A DNA stretch of 64,000 nucleotides from Schistocephalus solidus. Taxonomy: Eukaryota; Platyhelminthes; Cestoda; Diphyllobothriidea; Diphyllobothriidae. Positions 10,985 to 22,089 of this stretch are shown here, in pieces. Numbering within the stretch: the first letter of the stretch is position 1; each line of letters opens with the position of its first letter. The DNA lies in assembly GCA_017591395.1 (NCBI GenBank), contig WEDG01001288.1, forward strand, positions 124,001 to 188,000, read 5' to 3'. The notes under the pieces are model-generated. The model was not told the origin of the DNA and did not search any database. It saw only the letters and a program-made list of their open reading frames with translations. A program made the position numbers and the translations under genes.

Positions 10985-11440
10985 GTGCGAGTCCCAGGAA
11001 ATAATTAACAACAAGCAGATGCGATCGCTGGGACCAGGGCTTTATTCGCCTGACGTTTCGGATTCCAACTCTAACCCATCACAAGAGACAGTATCAGATC
11101 GGAGAGCGCTCAGGCGAACGCATTTTCCAACGCCATTAGCAGGGAGCCAGATGGACGAACAATCAGTACGCTGCCCTTCGACACGGATGACTCAATATGT
11201 CAGCGGATAATGACCCGCATGCCGTCCATCAAACAATTAACACACCAGAACGCAGTCATCAACGATGAAGGGGAGCCATTAATTTTCGTAGACATGCCGT
11301 AACATCGCGACTGTATCCTATCAATACTGCATCTTCCTGTGTACGAAGTACCCGTATCTGATATTATCTCTGATGATGGGTTCAAGTTGCAATCCAAAAC
11401 GTCAGGTGAACAAAGCTCTTGTCCAAGCGATTGCATCTAA
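10985..11440. mobile_element. Foldback element FB-H copy 2
   Basis: Same order and high similarity to 6680-7143, including both inverted ends and the shared core (CAAACAATTAACACACCAGA, ACATCGCGACTGTATCC). The right hammerhead-like end keeps CTGATGA (11370-11376), but its GAAAC has become CAAAAC. Together with the following tRNA-like repeat it forms a block of about 1 kb duplicated from, or shared with, the 6.7-7.7 kb region. Confidence 0.75.
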
Positions 11441-11656
11441 TTCTTCTAAATAGGAAGCCCCTCCCGACCACTACCAGACTGCCAAGCCATACCCTCTTTG
11501 AGGGGTGCTGTTGTCCACTCCTTGGTCTATTTAATCCACATGACAGTCCGCAGCGTAAGCAGGTTCCATGCTTGGGTAGTAACCTATAGCAGCTGCTCCC
11601 TCTTATCCTATGCTAGGCTTCGCGAGGGCTCTCTAGGCCCTTTGCCGAATAAGTAG

Positions 11657-11742
11657 TAACGAATGCTAACCCTAATAAACACAACAGATAGAGAAGGAGT
11701 AACGAATGCTAACCCTAATAAACACAACAGATAGAGAAGGAG
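11657..11742 (+). repeat. 43-bp perfect tandem duplication
   Basis: The unit TAACGAATGCTAACCCTAAT... (43 bp) is present twice back to back at 11657-11699 and 11700-11742. The sister block at about 7358 has it once, so this is a recent slippage or unequal-exchange duplication. Confidence 0.9.
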
Positions 11743-11796
11743 TTTTGGGTAGGGTTGCAATGGCCTATAGGTAAGCGCGTTAGGCGGTCTAATTAA

Positions 11797-12022
11797 GTGC
11801 CAAAAACCCCAGCGCGCTTGAACGATTACAACGGGTAGACAGAGCGGGACGAGCGAGTTCCGTCAACGATCGGTTAGTGCTCATCAACGAACTTCCATAT
11901 TTCCCATCTAAACTGGCAAGACAACGAGCATATGACTCGATGGTTAGAGCGTTGCACTTCTGAGCAACAGGTAGCGAACTCGAGCCTCTGTTGGGACACC
12001 ACCTTTGGTTGGGCATGCCTGG
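11797..12022 (+). mobile_element. SINE-H copy 2, truncated
   Basis: Near-identical to 7478-7670: the GAGCGGGACGAGCGAG hairpin segment, A-box-like TGGTTAGAGCG and B-box-like GGTAGCGAACTCGAGCC. It breaks off before the hammerhead-like core (at about GGGCATGCCTGGCTAA) and abuts the LINE-C tail repeat. Confidence 0.75.
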
Positions 12023-12056
12023 CTAAGTTTTCACTTCTTTTATTTTTTATTCAGAA

Positions 12057-13500
12057 GAATAGGATAACGCCTTTGAACTGCGTTTTTTTACAAGGTAGCA
12101 AACAAAACCATCGATACGTAAGAAAATTTTAAAGGACGTTATTTACATTGTGACGTGTGAAATGCAAGCAGCCATAGGTTAGTAGAAAAGGATACATGTA
12201 AAACTCTACTCACTTATTGTAAATAGTATAAGTACGTGTAATTTTGTGTGGGTAGTAGGTTAGGCCTTTGAAGTGCATTGAGGTTACATTTAAAGGAAGT
12301 CGCTCTGGTGGAGAGAACCAAATCCGCAGACAGAGCGTCCCACGCTGCGACCACCCTGGTACTGCAGAAGAACTTGCGTCATTCAATCCTTGCGTATTTT
12401 TGGAGGATGACCGCGCAAAGTAAGCCTGAGTGAAAAATCATTGGGATCAAAGCAACACTCCAGGCCATTCATAATGCGAAAGGTTGCTATGAGCTCCCCT
12501 TGTAGTTGCCTGTAGGAAAGGGGAAATAGGTTGAGGGTTAACAGTCTCTTTTCGTAGGATAGTCTTCCCAGACCTTTGGCCATTTTTATCTCCCTCCTCT
12601 GAACCTTCTCTAAGACGGTACCGTTCTTGACAGTCTAAGGTCTCCCATGCCTGTATGGCGTATTCTAGAAGTGGCCGCATGAAGCTTCCAAATATTTTGG
12701 AGAAACTGTCTTTGTCAAACTCCATAAAGGCTTTTTTGATAATTTGCACTATAGACAGGGCCACCTTGGCCGCCTTCATGCTGTTCAGTGTTTTTGAGTG
12801 AATATGTACTCCACATACCTAAGTCCCTTTGACTGTCAGCTGTTGCAATAGTTTACCGCTTAGAAAGCAAATCCTCGCGCAGTGGGCTCTACCGCTACCC
12901 ATTTGAAGAAAGTTGCACTTGCTAACATTGAAGAGCATAAACCAGCGCTCTGACTAGTCCTCAAGCCGGTTCAAGTTTAGTTGTAGATGGTCTTTGTCCA
13001 CCGCATTGCGAACAACGTTGCACAATTTTATATCGTCAGCGCACAGGATGATATCACAGTCTAGGTCCCTGACACAAGCATTTATGAAAACTGAGCCTTG
13101 TGGGACGCCATTCACCACGGTTACCTCTGCGGACTGCTGGCGCCCGACCTGTACTGTTTGGGACCGTCCAGTCATAAAGTTCTGGATCCATACAAGGAGG
13201 CTCCCATGAACTCTTAAGTTGCGCAGTTTATGCAGAGGACATTGGTGAGGAACGCTGTTGAAGGCCTTTTTAACCCGATTGTGTGCACCATTTTGACTTC
13301 GTCGCGTGCTTTGGTTCAGCGTTTAAGTGAGAAGGGCATATTCCTTAGAAAGGACCTACCACTGCGAAAGCCGTTTTGGGCATCAGATAGGAGGCGATTC
13401 TGCTCAATGAATTGCATCAACGCCTTCTTGATTATTTTCTGCATGAGTTTGCAAAAAAATGACGTAAATGAGTAAGGAAGAATAATTGGTTAACATTGGA
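12057..13500 (-). mobile_element. LINE-C fragment: RT palm, C-terminus and 3' tail of a second-lineage non-LTR retrotransposon
   Basis: Read on the minus strand, 13480 to 12380 gives pieces of a Jockey/CR1-like reverse transcriptase: GFRSGRSFLRN, VGRQQSAEVTVVNGVPQGS, the catalytic box as ILCADDIKL, DHLQLNLNRLED, then KKAFMEFDKDSFSKIFGSF, RPLLEYAIQAW and LGRLSYEKRLLTLNLFPLSYRQ in separate frames. The palm has lost the block that normally follows VPQGS (GPLLF in relatives), which joins VPQGSV directly to NACVRDLDCD. There are several frameshifts, so this is a dead fragment. 12057-12245 is its tail-like repeat. Clade assignment is tentative. Confidence 0.75.
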
Positions 13501-13508
13501 ACAATTTT

Positions 13509-13885
13509 TTTTATTATTCTGAGCTTTAAAAGTTGTACAGGAGTCCATCGTCAAACAGTGGCAACAACATAAAAGACCACATTTGAAGGGGATACAAGTG
13601 AAGACAAAAATGACGTAAGTTTGGAGGTGCCTGTGCAAGCCTCTGCGCCAAATCGATACACTGATTTATTGTTTAACCACCCGAGGGCCAGACTTCAATC
13701 GATTCTCGGATGGGAACTCAATAAATCGATGTGTTGAGCGGGCGTAAAGGCCTGCGCAGTCACCTCCAAACTTGCGTCATTGACTTATATTCTCTACAAG
13801 TGTGGCCTTCTTCTGTTGTTGCTAATACCTCTTAAGATTGACGCCTGCAGGAATTTGAAGGCTCAGAATAATAAAAACACGTTTC
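13509..13885. mobile_element. Foldback element FB-2 (about 160-bp inverted arms)
   Basis: The left arm (about 13509-13670; ATTATTCTGAGCTTTAAA, GACGTAAGTTTGGAGGTGCC, CGATACACTGATTTATTG) is matched in inverted order by the right arm (about 13720-13885; CAATAAATCGATGTGTTG, CACCTCCAAACTTGCGTCA, GGCTCAGAATAAT). Arm identity is moderate. The spacer of about 50 bp carries GAGGGCCAGACTTCAATCGA, which recurs inverted at about 60030. No coding capacity. Confidence 0.75.
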
Positions 13886-14589
13886 CGGTGCTCGACCAGT
13901 TTTCTTCTTTACCCACAGAAGTGAGCCTCTTTGTTTTGCGGCGGATGGTTGCAAAACGACGATAAACCGATATTCGATCAATTTTGATAAGAAAGGCCGA
14001 AGGCACTGGGATGTCCATTTCTGGTTTAAACTTCGTCAGTCAATGGCAAAAGATATAGGTCACTGAACATTAATTTCCTGTAAGTATTAGCATTTGCGCT
14101 CGCAGCTGACACTCAGCTCAACTGGCAGAGTGTTCGATCAGCACATTAGTTTGTTTACCAATCCGAATTCAAACTTCCGGTCTGTACTACGTAGGTTTGA
14201 ATTTCGACTGGATCATTACGCCAAATAAAGAGGAAAGGATAATTCCAGTTTCCAAAAGAGGCAAATAGGCGATTCCAGGGTTCGTTTCGGAAGAAGGAGA
14301 TGCGATTGCTGGAACAGGAGGTTGGTTGGCCCGAAGCGTTAGAATAGGCAATGCCAGGGCAATAAACATCTTATTCCCAGCGAACGCATCTCCTTCTTCT
14401 ATACTCCAACTTCCGCCGTCTTTAATGGTGCCACGTCTCTATAAATGAACTACTGCTGTTTAGCAGCTAAATAATAGAGCAGGGGAGTATACATATATAC
14501 AGATCGTACGACTTTGGCCGAAATTACCTAGCTTACGATAGAGGGCTTGATTACTTGAGTGAACTAGTGGTTCCCACAACGGGCGTGAG
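13886..14589. other. No gene; small inverted-repeat element at 14290-14399
   Basis: At 14290-14304 and 14385-14399 there is a perfect 15-bp inverted pair (GAAGAAGGAGATGCG / CGCATCTCCTTCTTC) around an 80-bp core. The core's left part resembles the FB-H end (GATTGCTGGAACAGG ... GCCCGAAGCGTTAG). The rest is unassigned. Confidence 0.6.
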
Positions 14590-15000
14590 TTCTGTATAAG
14601 ACCTAAACAGGATTTAATCAAGAGTGTAACGTCAGTCGCCCAGAGAGTTTATATCACAGCAGCCACCGCTTCTGATCTCATCTCCAATCGATCTGCCACA
14701 CACTTGCCACTGGTAAAAGATGAGAGGGTAAAGGAAGGTTAAACGACCTTCCTTTTCCCACTATAAGTACTCTGACAAGCATTAACTCTATCACTATGTG
14801 CCACTAGTCAAGGGTTAGTAGGTTTCCAAACAGTGGATCAACTTAATTCTCCTCCAAAATAAAGACTAGCCTACAATGGCTTCTTATTAGTGTGAACTCT
14901 GTTGCAGCTCCCTCTGATGCAAGCTCCGATTTGCTGGACTCTTTCGAAGTCGTGAGATCTACAACACGATGGTTTCCCAAATCAGAAGTCAGGGAAGACG
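14590..15000 (+). repeat. Diverged R1 remnant
   Basis: Scattered matches to R1 in order, for example CTGATCTCATCTCC near 14668, CCCACTATAAGTACTCTGAC near 14757, and CAATGGCTTCTTATTAGTGTGA near 14874. Old copy, low confidence at the edges. Confidence 0.4.
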
Positions 15001-17219
15001 GATTAGACAAGACGAGACTTTACTGAGAAAAAGAGTTTACAAGGGGCTCTAAGATGGAAGCTCTAAGGTGGTGGTCCCAATAAAAAAGCCTTTGTTTTTG
15101 ACACTCAAGTGATTATAGTAGGTTGTCTTGGTCAGTTTAAGGTTGCGGGATTTGCCTGTTTCATATTCCGTGGGTTGTCTCCACCTCGTTTAAGTTCATT
15201 CAAGTCCATTCAAATTCCTTCTACCCATTGGAGGACTTGTTTGCTTGTTTCCTATTCCGCGGGTTTTCTCCATCTCATTTAAAATTATCTTTGTTTACAA
15301 TTTATGATTTATACCCGACCTTCTCCATTTTCCATGCTTTTTAAACCGTTCTTTTCGCCAACCCAAAAATCCCCTATTACCGCGGTTCCTGTAGGACAGG
15401 CGGGTGGGTTTGTGCCTCTTATTCTGAGGCCAGCCTTTTTTGCTCCTTCCATTTATAGAACTTTTGGAAGGTAAATAGCTTATCGCATTGTTGTGTGATG
15501 ACGGCAAATGGCGTGTACTGAACGTTCCCCTTCGGAGCGCAAGCCCCTCACGCCGGTTCGCTTATGTAGGCTTGCAGTTAATTAAACATAAATAGTCGCT
15601 ACTTTAATGACTAAAGTAGGCATGTATCAGAAATTTTACCGATGCTCGTTAATGATGTACTCTGCAAAACATTTGATATTTCGCCACACTTAAAAAGTGA
15701 GTTATAGAGATGACACATACTCGGGTAATCTTACTTGGTGGGAAGGCAGTAATCAAATCCTATTCATCTGTATACTCTCGGAAACCGAAGAAGTTTTCGC
15801 AGGTTCCACGAGCTACTGTCGGAAACAGACTTCTTAATTGCATGTTCTCAAATGTCGAAACCGTATGGGAGGTACAGACAATTAGGCTGAAGCTGTCAAA
15901 TGGTGCGTTAGTTGTGTAAATTTTCAAGCGCTATTTTGCCTCTTCCCTTTGGATTTCAGTCTGGTAAAATCTGAATAGTATTCTCTTACACTCATTTGTC
16001 ATGGCCTTCAATTCTCCGTGATATCTGATTGTCTAATTTGGCTTCAACTTATCCCTGTTTGCTGGTAATTGTTCTGGTGCTCCTCGTTGACTCTTCCATG
16101 AGCGGTTGGTAAGGATGACTTGCATTGCCGTCTAATCAATGCACGGGACTAGGAGCGCCTGGTCCACTTAACCTAGGTGGCCTTGTGATAAATTTCGGGA
16201 AGGGTAAAAATTCCCGTGATTTACCCCTAACACTAACCCTAATATAAACCAAAACTTTGATCCTCACCCTAGCCTAAACTGAAACCTTTTCAGTTAATAT
16301 GAACCCAAGCTGTAATCTTTGACATACTCATGACCCAACCCCTAACCTTAAACTCAGCCCTGGAATTGAGCGCAAAGCCACATGCATTGCGTACGGTTCT
16401 TACTCCCTTGGCCATACAAGTCATCCTTGCAGAGCTGTTTAATTGCATCTACGCCGACGTCTACTAAGTCGAACTGCGTACAAAATTTCGTCGGTTTGCT
16501 CTTGCCTCATGTCCAGCTGTTGACGATTCGGGTGTTAGTATCTCCGTACCACTCAGTTTCCGAGTGAGGCTGGTTTGCAAAATCACTGATCTGGGTAGGC
16601 TACAGAAGGTGCGACACTGCTGCATCCGTTTCACGGCGTCTGGGTGGTAGTTGACGTGCTGCACTGGCGGTTGGGCCCAACTGCGGACTAGTCGTTGACG
16701 CATGGCCTCCTCGCAAGCTATGCATTGCGTGCCAACAGCTATCAAAAGCCGGCTCCAGTGCACGCACGCCAACCAGCGACACTTGTCGAGCTTAGCACAC
16801 CTCGTGTTGAGGCTCACGATTCAGCACAAAAACAAGTTGACATTTATGTAATCTTTTCTCGTTTTTTTAAATTTAATAAGAACGAAGTAGTAACTTGGGT
16901 AAATTTCGATGAACACAGACAGTTGTTTTGACGGGCCAGGAATTCCCCTAGCTCCGCGTCAACAGTTAAATTAAGGTTACAAGTGAGAAGCTTTAACTTA
17001 AAAATCGGGCGTGCTCTTGCATTTTACAGACAAGCCTATTATATAAATGCAAGTTTTGGGAAAATTTTTAATTCTTTACGTCTGCGTCAACGCACAAATA
17101 GTTCCAACGGCATTTTCCGAAGCAAGGCAAAATTTTGTACTAAGCGCCATGTGTCCTGGCACGGACATAGCGCAGACCGATAAACGCAAGCCGTGAGACA
17201 GTTTGAAAGCGTTATGTTC
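15001..17219. other. No gene recognised; telomere-like repeat at about 16200-16390
   Basis: ORFs here are short and unremarkable (for example 15710-15919, 69 codons, no known domain). At about 16215-16390 there is another copy of the repeat with degenerate CCCTAACACTAACCCTAAT units. Confidence 0.5.
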
Positions 17220-17899
17220 CACTGCGGCCCCGTGAGTGGGCCATACCCTAAATTCACGCGTGTGTAGTCAGACTAGGGATGAAAGCGGGGTGTTGGGGTA
17301 CTAGCTAGGGGTAGCATCACACAGATAAAATTTGGTCGCTCCATTTGTCTCGTAAAGGTAGTGAATGCTCCTGTGGCCGCCTCTAACTGGTACCCAACTG
17401 TCACCTGTGACTCCTCGAAGTTGGGTTCTTCCCAGCGGCCACATCCCCGGGCAACCATCACGACCGGCGGGCTAAACCAGGCGAGGGTCTTAGGTGTTGT
17501 GTGTGCCTCCACATCCGGTATGTTTGACTCCCGAACTTTCCACCTCCCCCTCTCAAAAAGTCCTACGGTGGAGCCGACAGCAACCTCATAGGCGGCCCAG
17601 GCTAACTCGGGTCGCTCTCCTACTAAAACAAAACCGTGACCCATAGTGGAGTTAAGCAGACGTCTGGGATGTCCGAGCAGCCCTATTTAGGGACAGCACT
17701 GCTTGACTTCTCGCGGAGGAAGGGAATAGAAAAGGTGCCCTAAGCAAATACTGGGTCTCACGTCTTCTGCAGCCAGCCGCGGCTCGCAGATCGCAAAATA
17801 CGCGGTCGTAAAACTCAAACAAACAACAATACACCCGGCCCCACCCCCTCGCCATACTATCCAGGCTGCTTGGGTCAGTCCACTCACACTAGCAGCCTG

Positions 17900-18690
17900 G
17901 AATGTTCGTTCTCTTTTAGAAAATCCCAGGAGCAACCGGTCAGAACGGGGGACGGCGCTAGTCGCTCGGGAACTGGCGCGCTACAAGGTGGACATTGCTG
18001 CTCTCGGCGAGAACCGATTCTCTGAGCAGGGTCAGCTGGAGGAGGTGGGGGCCGGCTACACCTTCTTCTGGAGCGGCCGGCCAAAGGCAGAGCGACGCGA
18101 CGCTGGTGTTGCCTTTGCCATCCGAAACGACATCGTTGGACGTCTGCCCTGTCTGTCGCAAGGTATCAATGATCGCCTGATGAGCCTCCGCCTGCCTCTT
18201 CGGGGAGACAAGTTCGCCACCATCATCAGCGCCTACGCTCTCCCAATGACGAGCTCTGATGCAGTGAAGGACGAATTCTACGAGAACCTGCATGCCCTGC
18301 TGGCGACTGTGTCGTAGGTTTACAAGTTAATTGTCCTTGGTAACTTCAACGCCCGCAATGGGACGGACCACACTGCCTGGCAGGGTGTGCTGGGTCCCCA
18401 TGGTCTCGGTAGCTGTAACGATAACGGCCTTCTTCTTCTGCAAACGTGTGCGGAACACCGTCTCCTGCTGACCAACACCTTCCGCCTTCCGACGCGGGAG
18501 AAGTCCACGAGGATGCACCCTCGGTCGCGGCGCTGGCAGCTGCTGGACTATGTTCTCGTCCGGAGGCGAGATTGACAAGACGTGCTGGTAACCAAGGCGA
18601 TCCGCAATGCCGATGGTTGGACAGATCACCGCCTTGTCATCTCCCAGATGAGGCTCCGACTGCAACCTCGACGAAGGCCCAAGGTAAGCG
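17900..18690 (+). pseudogene. LINE-A copy 2 APE-type endonuclease domain (broken)
   Basis: This is the endonuclease/exonuclease/phosphatase fold that nicks target DNA for target-primed reverse transcription. Visible blocks in one frame are [12 protein letters not shown] (metal-binding Glu block), [34 protein letters not shown] (usually GDFN; here Asn replaces the Asp), [13 protein letters not shown] and GWTDHRLVISQMRLR (C-terminal Asp-His block). Two in-frame stops interrupt it (TAG at 18315-18317, TGA at 18573-18575), and the frame shifts at about 18680 before the connector. The mutated GDFN Asp and the stops make it inactive. Confidence 0.85.
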
Positions 18691-20036
18691 GCCACCAGGT
18701 AAGTTAAAAACTCTTTTGTTATATTTGCCTGCTCACTGTTTTGATTTCAGCAACCAAATAACCAAGAAACTGGAGGACCAGCAGGCTCCAGATTATAATT
18801 CTACCGTGGAGGCACGATGGCGTCAACTGCGAAATGTCATCCAGTCTACCACCCTGGAAGTCCTCGGACGCGCACGCCATCAAAACAAGGATTGGTTTAA
18901 CAGCAATGACGCCGAATATAGCAACTTTCTCGCGGAGAAGAGTGGACTACACAAAGCCTAGATGGCCTTCGGACTGACGCCACCAAAGCAGCCTTCTTCA
19001 GATGCCGCCGCCTTCTACAACAACGGCTGCGGGAGATGCAAAACGCCTGGATGATCCGAAAGGCTGAGGAAATCCGGGGGTAGGTGGACCGCAATGAAAT
19101 GAAAAACCTTTTCAAAGCCAGCAAGGCAATCTACGGCCAGTGTATGAAGGGGACCGCACTACTGCTCAGCTCTGACGGCAGAACACGGCTGACAGAGAAA
19201 TCACAAATTCTGAAGTGCTAGGCCGAGCAGTTTACAAGTGTCCTTAATTGCTCATCAGCTACCTCCGATGCTGCCATTGACCGGCTCCCTCAAGTGGACA
19301 CGAACAATGACCTGGATCTGCCGCCTTCCCTGGCAGAAACCACCCATTCAGTCTCATGTTCTCGTCTAAACTGATGGACGCCTACCGTGATGAATCGCCT
19401 GGGATCCGCATCGCCTAAAGAACTGACGGACACCTTCCCAAAAGTCAGCGTATGCAGGCTTCAACGCGCGTGTCTACGACTACAGTCCATGACTTGCTCT
19501 TCGCGGACGACTGCGCCCTTAACACCGTGACGGAGGAGGACACGCAAAGGAGCATGGACCTCTTCGCCGAAGACTGCGCCGATTTTGAATTAACAATCAG
19601 TACAGCCAAAACGGTTGTCATACGCTAGCCGCCACCCAGCGCGGAATACGACGCTCCTCGAATCAATGTCAACGTTGCTCAACTCAAAAACGTGGAAACC
19701 TTCGCTTATCTAGGAAGCACGATGTCCTGCAGCACGAGAATCGATGACGAGGTTGCCAAACGGATCTCCAAAGCCAGTCAGGCCTTCGGACGGCTGCAGG
19801 CCTCCGTGTGGAATCACCACGGTATTCACCTGAACACCAAACTGAAGATGTGCAAGGCCGTCGTCTTGACGACACTCCTTTATGGAGCGCAAACCTAGAC
19901 CGTCTACTCGAACCAAGCCAGGAAGCTGAATCACTTCCACCTCAGCTGCCTCCTCAGAATACTGAAGCTGAAATGGCAATACAGGATCCCGGACACAGAA
20001 GTCCTGTAGAAGACCGGAATCCTCAGCATCCATGCC

Positions 20037-21164
20037 ATGCTGAGGCAAGTGCAACTGCGATGGAGCGGTCACCTGGTAAGAATGGACGACGAGCGATTAA
20101 CCAAACGAATTTTCTACGGAGATTTCGCTACGGGTACTCGCCGACAGGGTGGTCAAAAACGACACTACAAGGACACTTTGAAGAAATCGATGAAGCATCT
20201 GCAAATCAACCCGGAGACCTGGGAGGACCTCGCCCAGGATAGACCGGCATGGAGAAGATCCGTGAAGACTGGTTCAGCAATCTATGAGGCCAAACGGATC
20301 GCCGCCGCAAAGGCCAAAATAGCGGCACAAATGTCACCAGCGCCGCGGACCAACATCGCCAATGCCGAGGCCCTGCCAACATGCCCACGCTGTCAACGCA
20401 TCTTCCGCGCGCGAATCGGCCTGGTTGGACATCTTCGGACGCAATGTACCAACAATCCGACAATTCCAATTTCTATGTCAAATTCTGCCAACTCTCCTTC
20501 AGACTCCCCCAGCCTCACTCCTGGCATCAATTCCATCACTCCCACCATCATAGAGACCACATCCCAATACTCATTGTCTGTTACCCCCACCACCGCATCC
20601 ACCACCTCCACCACAACCAGCTATGGGGACTCTCTCCTAAGCTGTCCTCAATGCGACCGCATATTTACCTTACGCATCGGCCTGATCGGTCACTTGCGAT
20701 TCCATCGTACAGAGACTGGTGAACCAGTGCCTGGAGCACCAACACACAGCAGAGATCACCGCCTCCACTGCCCTCACTGTCCTCGCGCATTCACTCATCG
20801 CATGGGTCTATTCGGTCACATGCGCATCCATGACAGCGGAATTCACCGCAATGCCAACAACACCGATACACCATGCACACCCTCCACTCCAGCCATTCTT
20901 ACCACCACTGCCACCCCCACTACCATGAATGACATCCTCCCAGCCTCTACCAATTTCTCCTGCCCACACTGCGACCGCAACTTCAACTCACGCATTGGCC
21001 TGGTCGGTCACCTGCGAATCCATCGCACTGAGGCTGGTGAACCAGTGCCTTTGGCTCTGACATACAGTCGCCGCGCCCGCCTCCACTGCCCTCTATACTC
21101 CCGCATATTTACACACCGCATGGGCCTTTTAGGACACATTCGCCTCCACGACAACCTGCGGTAA
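20037..21164 (+). CDS. LINE-A copy 2 RT C-terminal tail fused to five zinc fingers (retrotransposon ORF remnant)
   Basis: This open frame of 375 codons begins at an internal ATG ([20 protein letters not shown]) and is the 3' part of the element's ORF, not a host gene. After a lysine- and alanine-rich linker come a C2HC finger (CPRCQRIF ... HLRTQC), then C2H2 fingers CPQCDRIF...HLRFH, CPHCPRAF...HMRIH and CPHCDRNF...HLRIH, and a last one whose second Cys is lost (CPLYSRIF...HIRLH). Spacing is C-x2-C-x12-H-x3/4-H/C. The fingers are separated by long Thr/Pro-rich linkers. They probably bind nucleic acid during template or target recognition, which is an inference. This is the best-preserved part of the element. 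Confidence 0.8.
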   Translation: MLRQVQLRWSGHLVRMDDERLTKRIFYGDFATGTRRQGGQKRHYKDTLKKSMKHLQINPETWEDLAQDRPAWRRSVKTGSAIYEAKRIAAAKAKIAAQMSPAPRTNIANAEALPTCPRCQRIFRARIGLVGHLRTQCTNNPTIPISMSNSANSPSDSPSLTPGINSITPTIIETTSQYSLSVTPTTASTTSTTTSYGDSLLSCPQCDRIFTLRIGLIGHLRFHRTETGEPVPGAPTHSRDHRLHCPHCPRAFTHRMGLFGHMRIHDSGIHRNANNTDTPCTPSTPAILTTTATPTTMNDILPASTNFSCPHCDRNFNSRIGLVGHLRIHRTEAGEPVPLALTYSRRARLHCPLYSRIFTHRMGLLGHIRLHDNLR

Positions 21165-21236
21165 ACCCATGGAGGCTAAGCCACATCAGCGCACACCATC
21201 TACACTAATACATAGACAATACCCTCACAATCATCA

Positions 21237-22030
21237 TAATGAACCTGATAAAATCCCGGTGTCCTAGAAACCATGGCTTGGAAGGCTGCCAATTTGACGC
21301 TTACACTAGACCATGCCGTCGGCCCAGTGTATGTGCTGTGTGTGTCGAGTGGCTGACAAGTGGACTGGGAGTCAGACGGCGATGGCTCCTCCATATCCCC
21401 TGATAAAGTAAATCCTGTTTTGTGCGTTATGGGGGCTAGGTCATGCTGTGGCGCACGAAGACGGGTACGCCAACCCGTCAGCCAATGCGCCCACTCCCAC
21501 ATCAGGCAGCTGGCCGGCTCGGACATTGTCTGATGGTGGGGGTTGGGGAGAGAGTAAGCTCAACATGTCAGCGCATTTTCCTCACTATAAACAATCTGAC
21601 GCGCTTGAAACTATCACGGTCCGCTAAAAGACGTGGCCTGGAAGGTTGCCAACTGACGGGATAACTCGGACCACGTGGTCAGCCCAATGTTTTTTGTGGG
21701 GTGGCTGACTGGTGGATTGAGAGTCAGACTGCGATGGCTTCTTCTTAATGTGGCCTCTATGGCACTCCCACTCCGTGGGATCCGAGTCAGGTGTGGTGGT
21801 ACACCCAGGGGCGGCTCCGGCCCGGCCAGCCACCTGCGCCCTCTCCCATCTCCGGTCTTCTTGACTCTGTCTTGACACCGGGCTCAGGTGGGGGAGGAGG
21901 AGAGATTGCGGTAGCTGCAGCGCAAGGCTAATATCACTTAAAACTAATTCACGTGCAAGTCACCGTCCCTGTACCACCCTTCCGTGGAGCATAAGGTGGA
22001 CCTCGTCGAAATCGACGGTTGAACTGTCGT
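21237..22030 (+). repeat. R1 repeat behind LINE-A copy 2
   Basis: Continuous with the LINE-A 3' untranslated region, as at 1637-3160. Segments in order: CCATGGCTTGGAAGGCTGCC (about 21272), the GACAAGTGGACTGGGAGTCA segment, a second unit from about 21630, GGTGGTACACCCAGGGGCGG (about 21793), CATCTCCGGTCTTCTTGACT (about 21848) and ACGTGCAAGTCACCGTCCCT (about 21951). About two units. Confidence 0.75.
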
Positions 22031-22089
22031 GAGGGACGAAAGCGTGTGGTAACGGTCTTCCCATACCCATCCTAAGACCACGATGCGCA

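Larger units (their letters stand above)
17220..21236 (+). mobile_element. LINE-A copy 2: near full-length but RT-core-deleted non-LTR retrotransposon
   Basis: Order of parts: a GC-rich 5' untranslated region (about 17280-17900, alignable to 23040-23500), an APE-type endonuclease, a connector (KRPPGKLKTLLLYLPAH), the start of the RT, a large in-element deletion at about 19360, the YADD-type box as LLFADDCALN (about 19498), the RT tail, and five C-terminal zinc fingers ending at the TAA at 21162-21164. The frame is broken by stops and shifts in both halves. The 3' untranslated region runs on into R1. The 5' border is approximate. Confidence 0.85.

Noticed and set aside
12994..13475. Plus-strand ORFs over the LINE-C region
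   Set aside because: They are shadows of the minus-strand reverse transcriptase frames.
18688..18752. An intron-like segment in LINE-A (CAGGTAAGT ... TTTGATTTCAG, also at 24268-24304) between endonuclease and RT
   Set aside because: In the neighbouring frame the segment is coding and continuous (GKRPPGKLKTLLLYLPAHCF then DFSNQ), matching the element's connector. The splice-like signals are chance.
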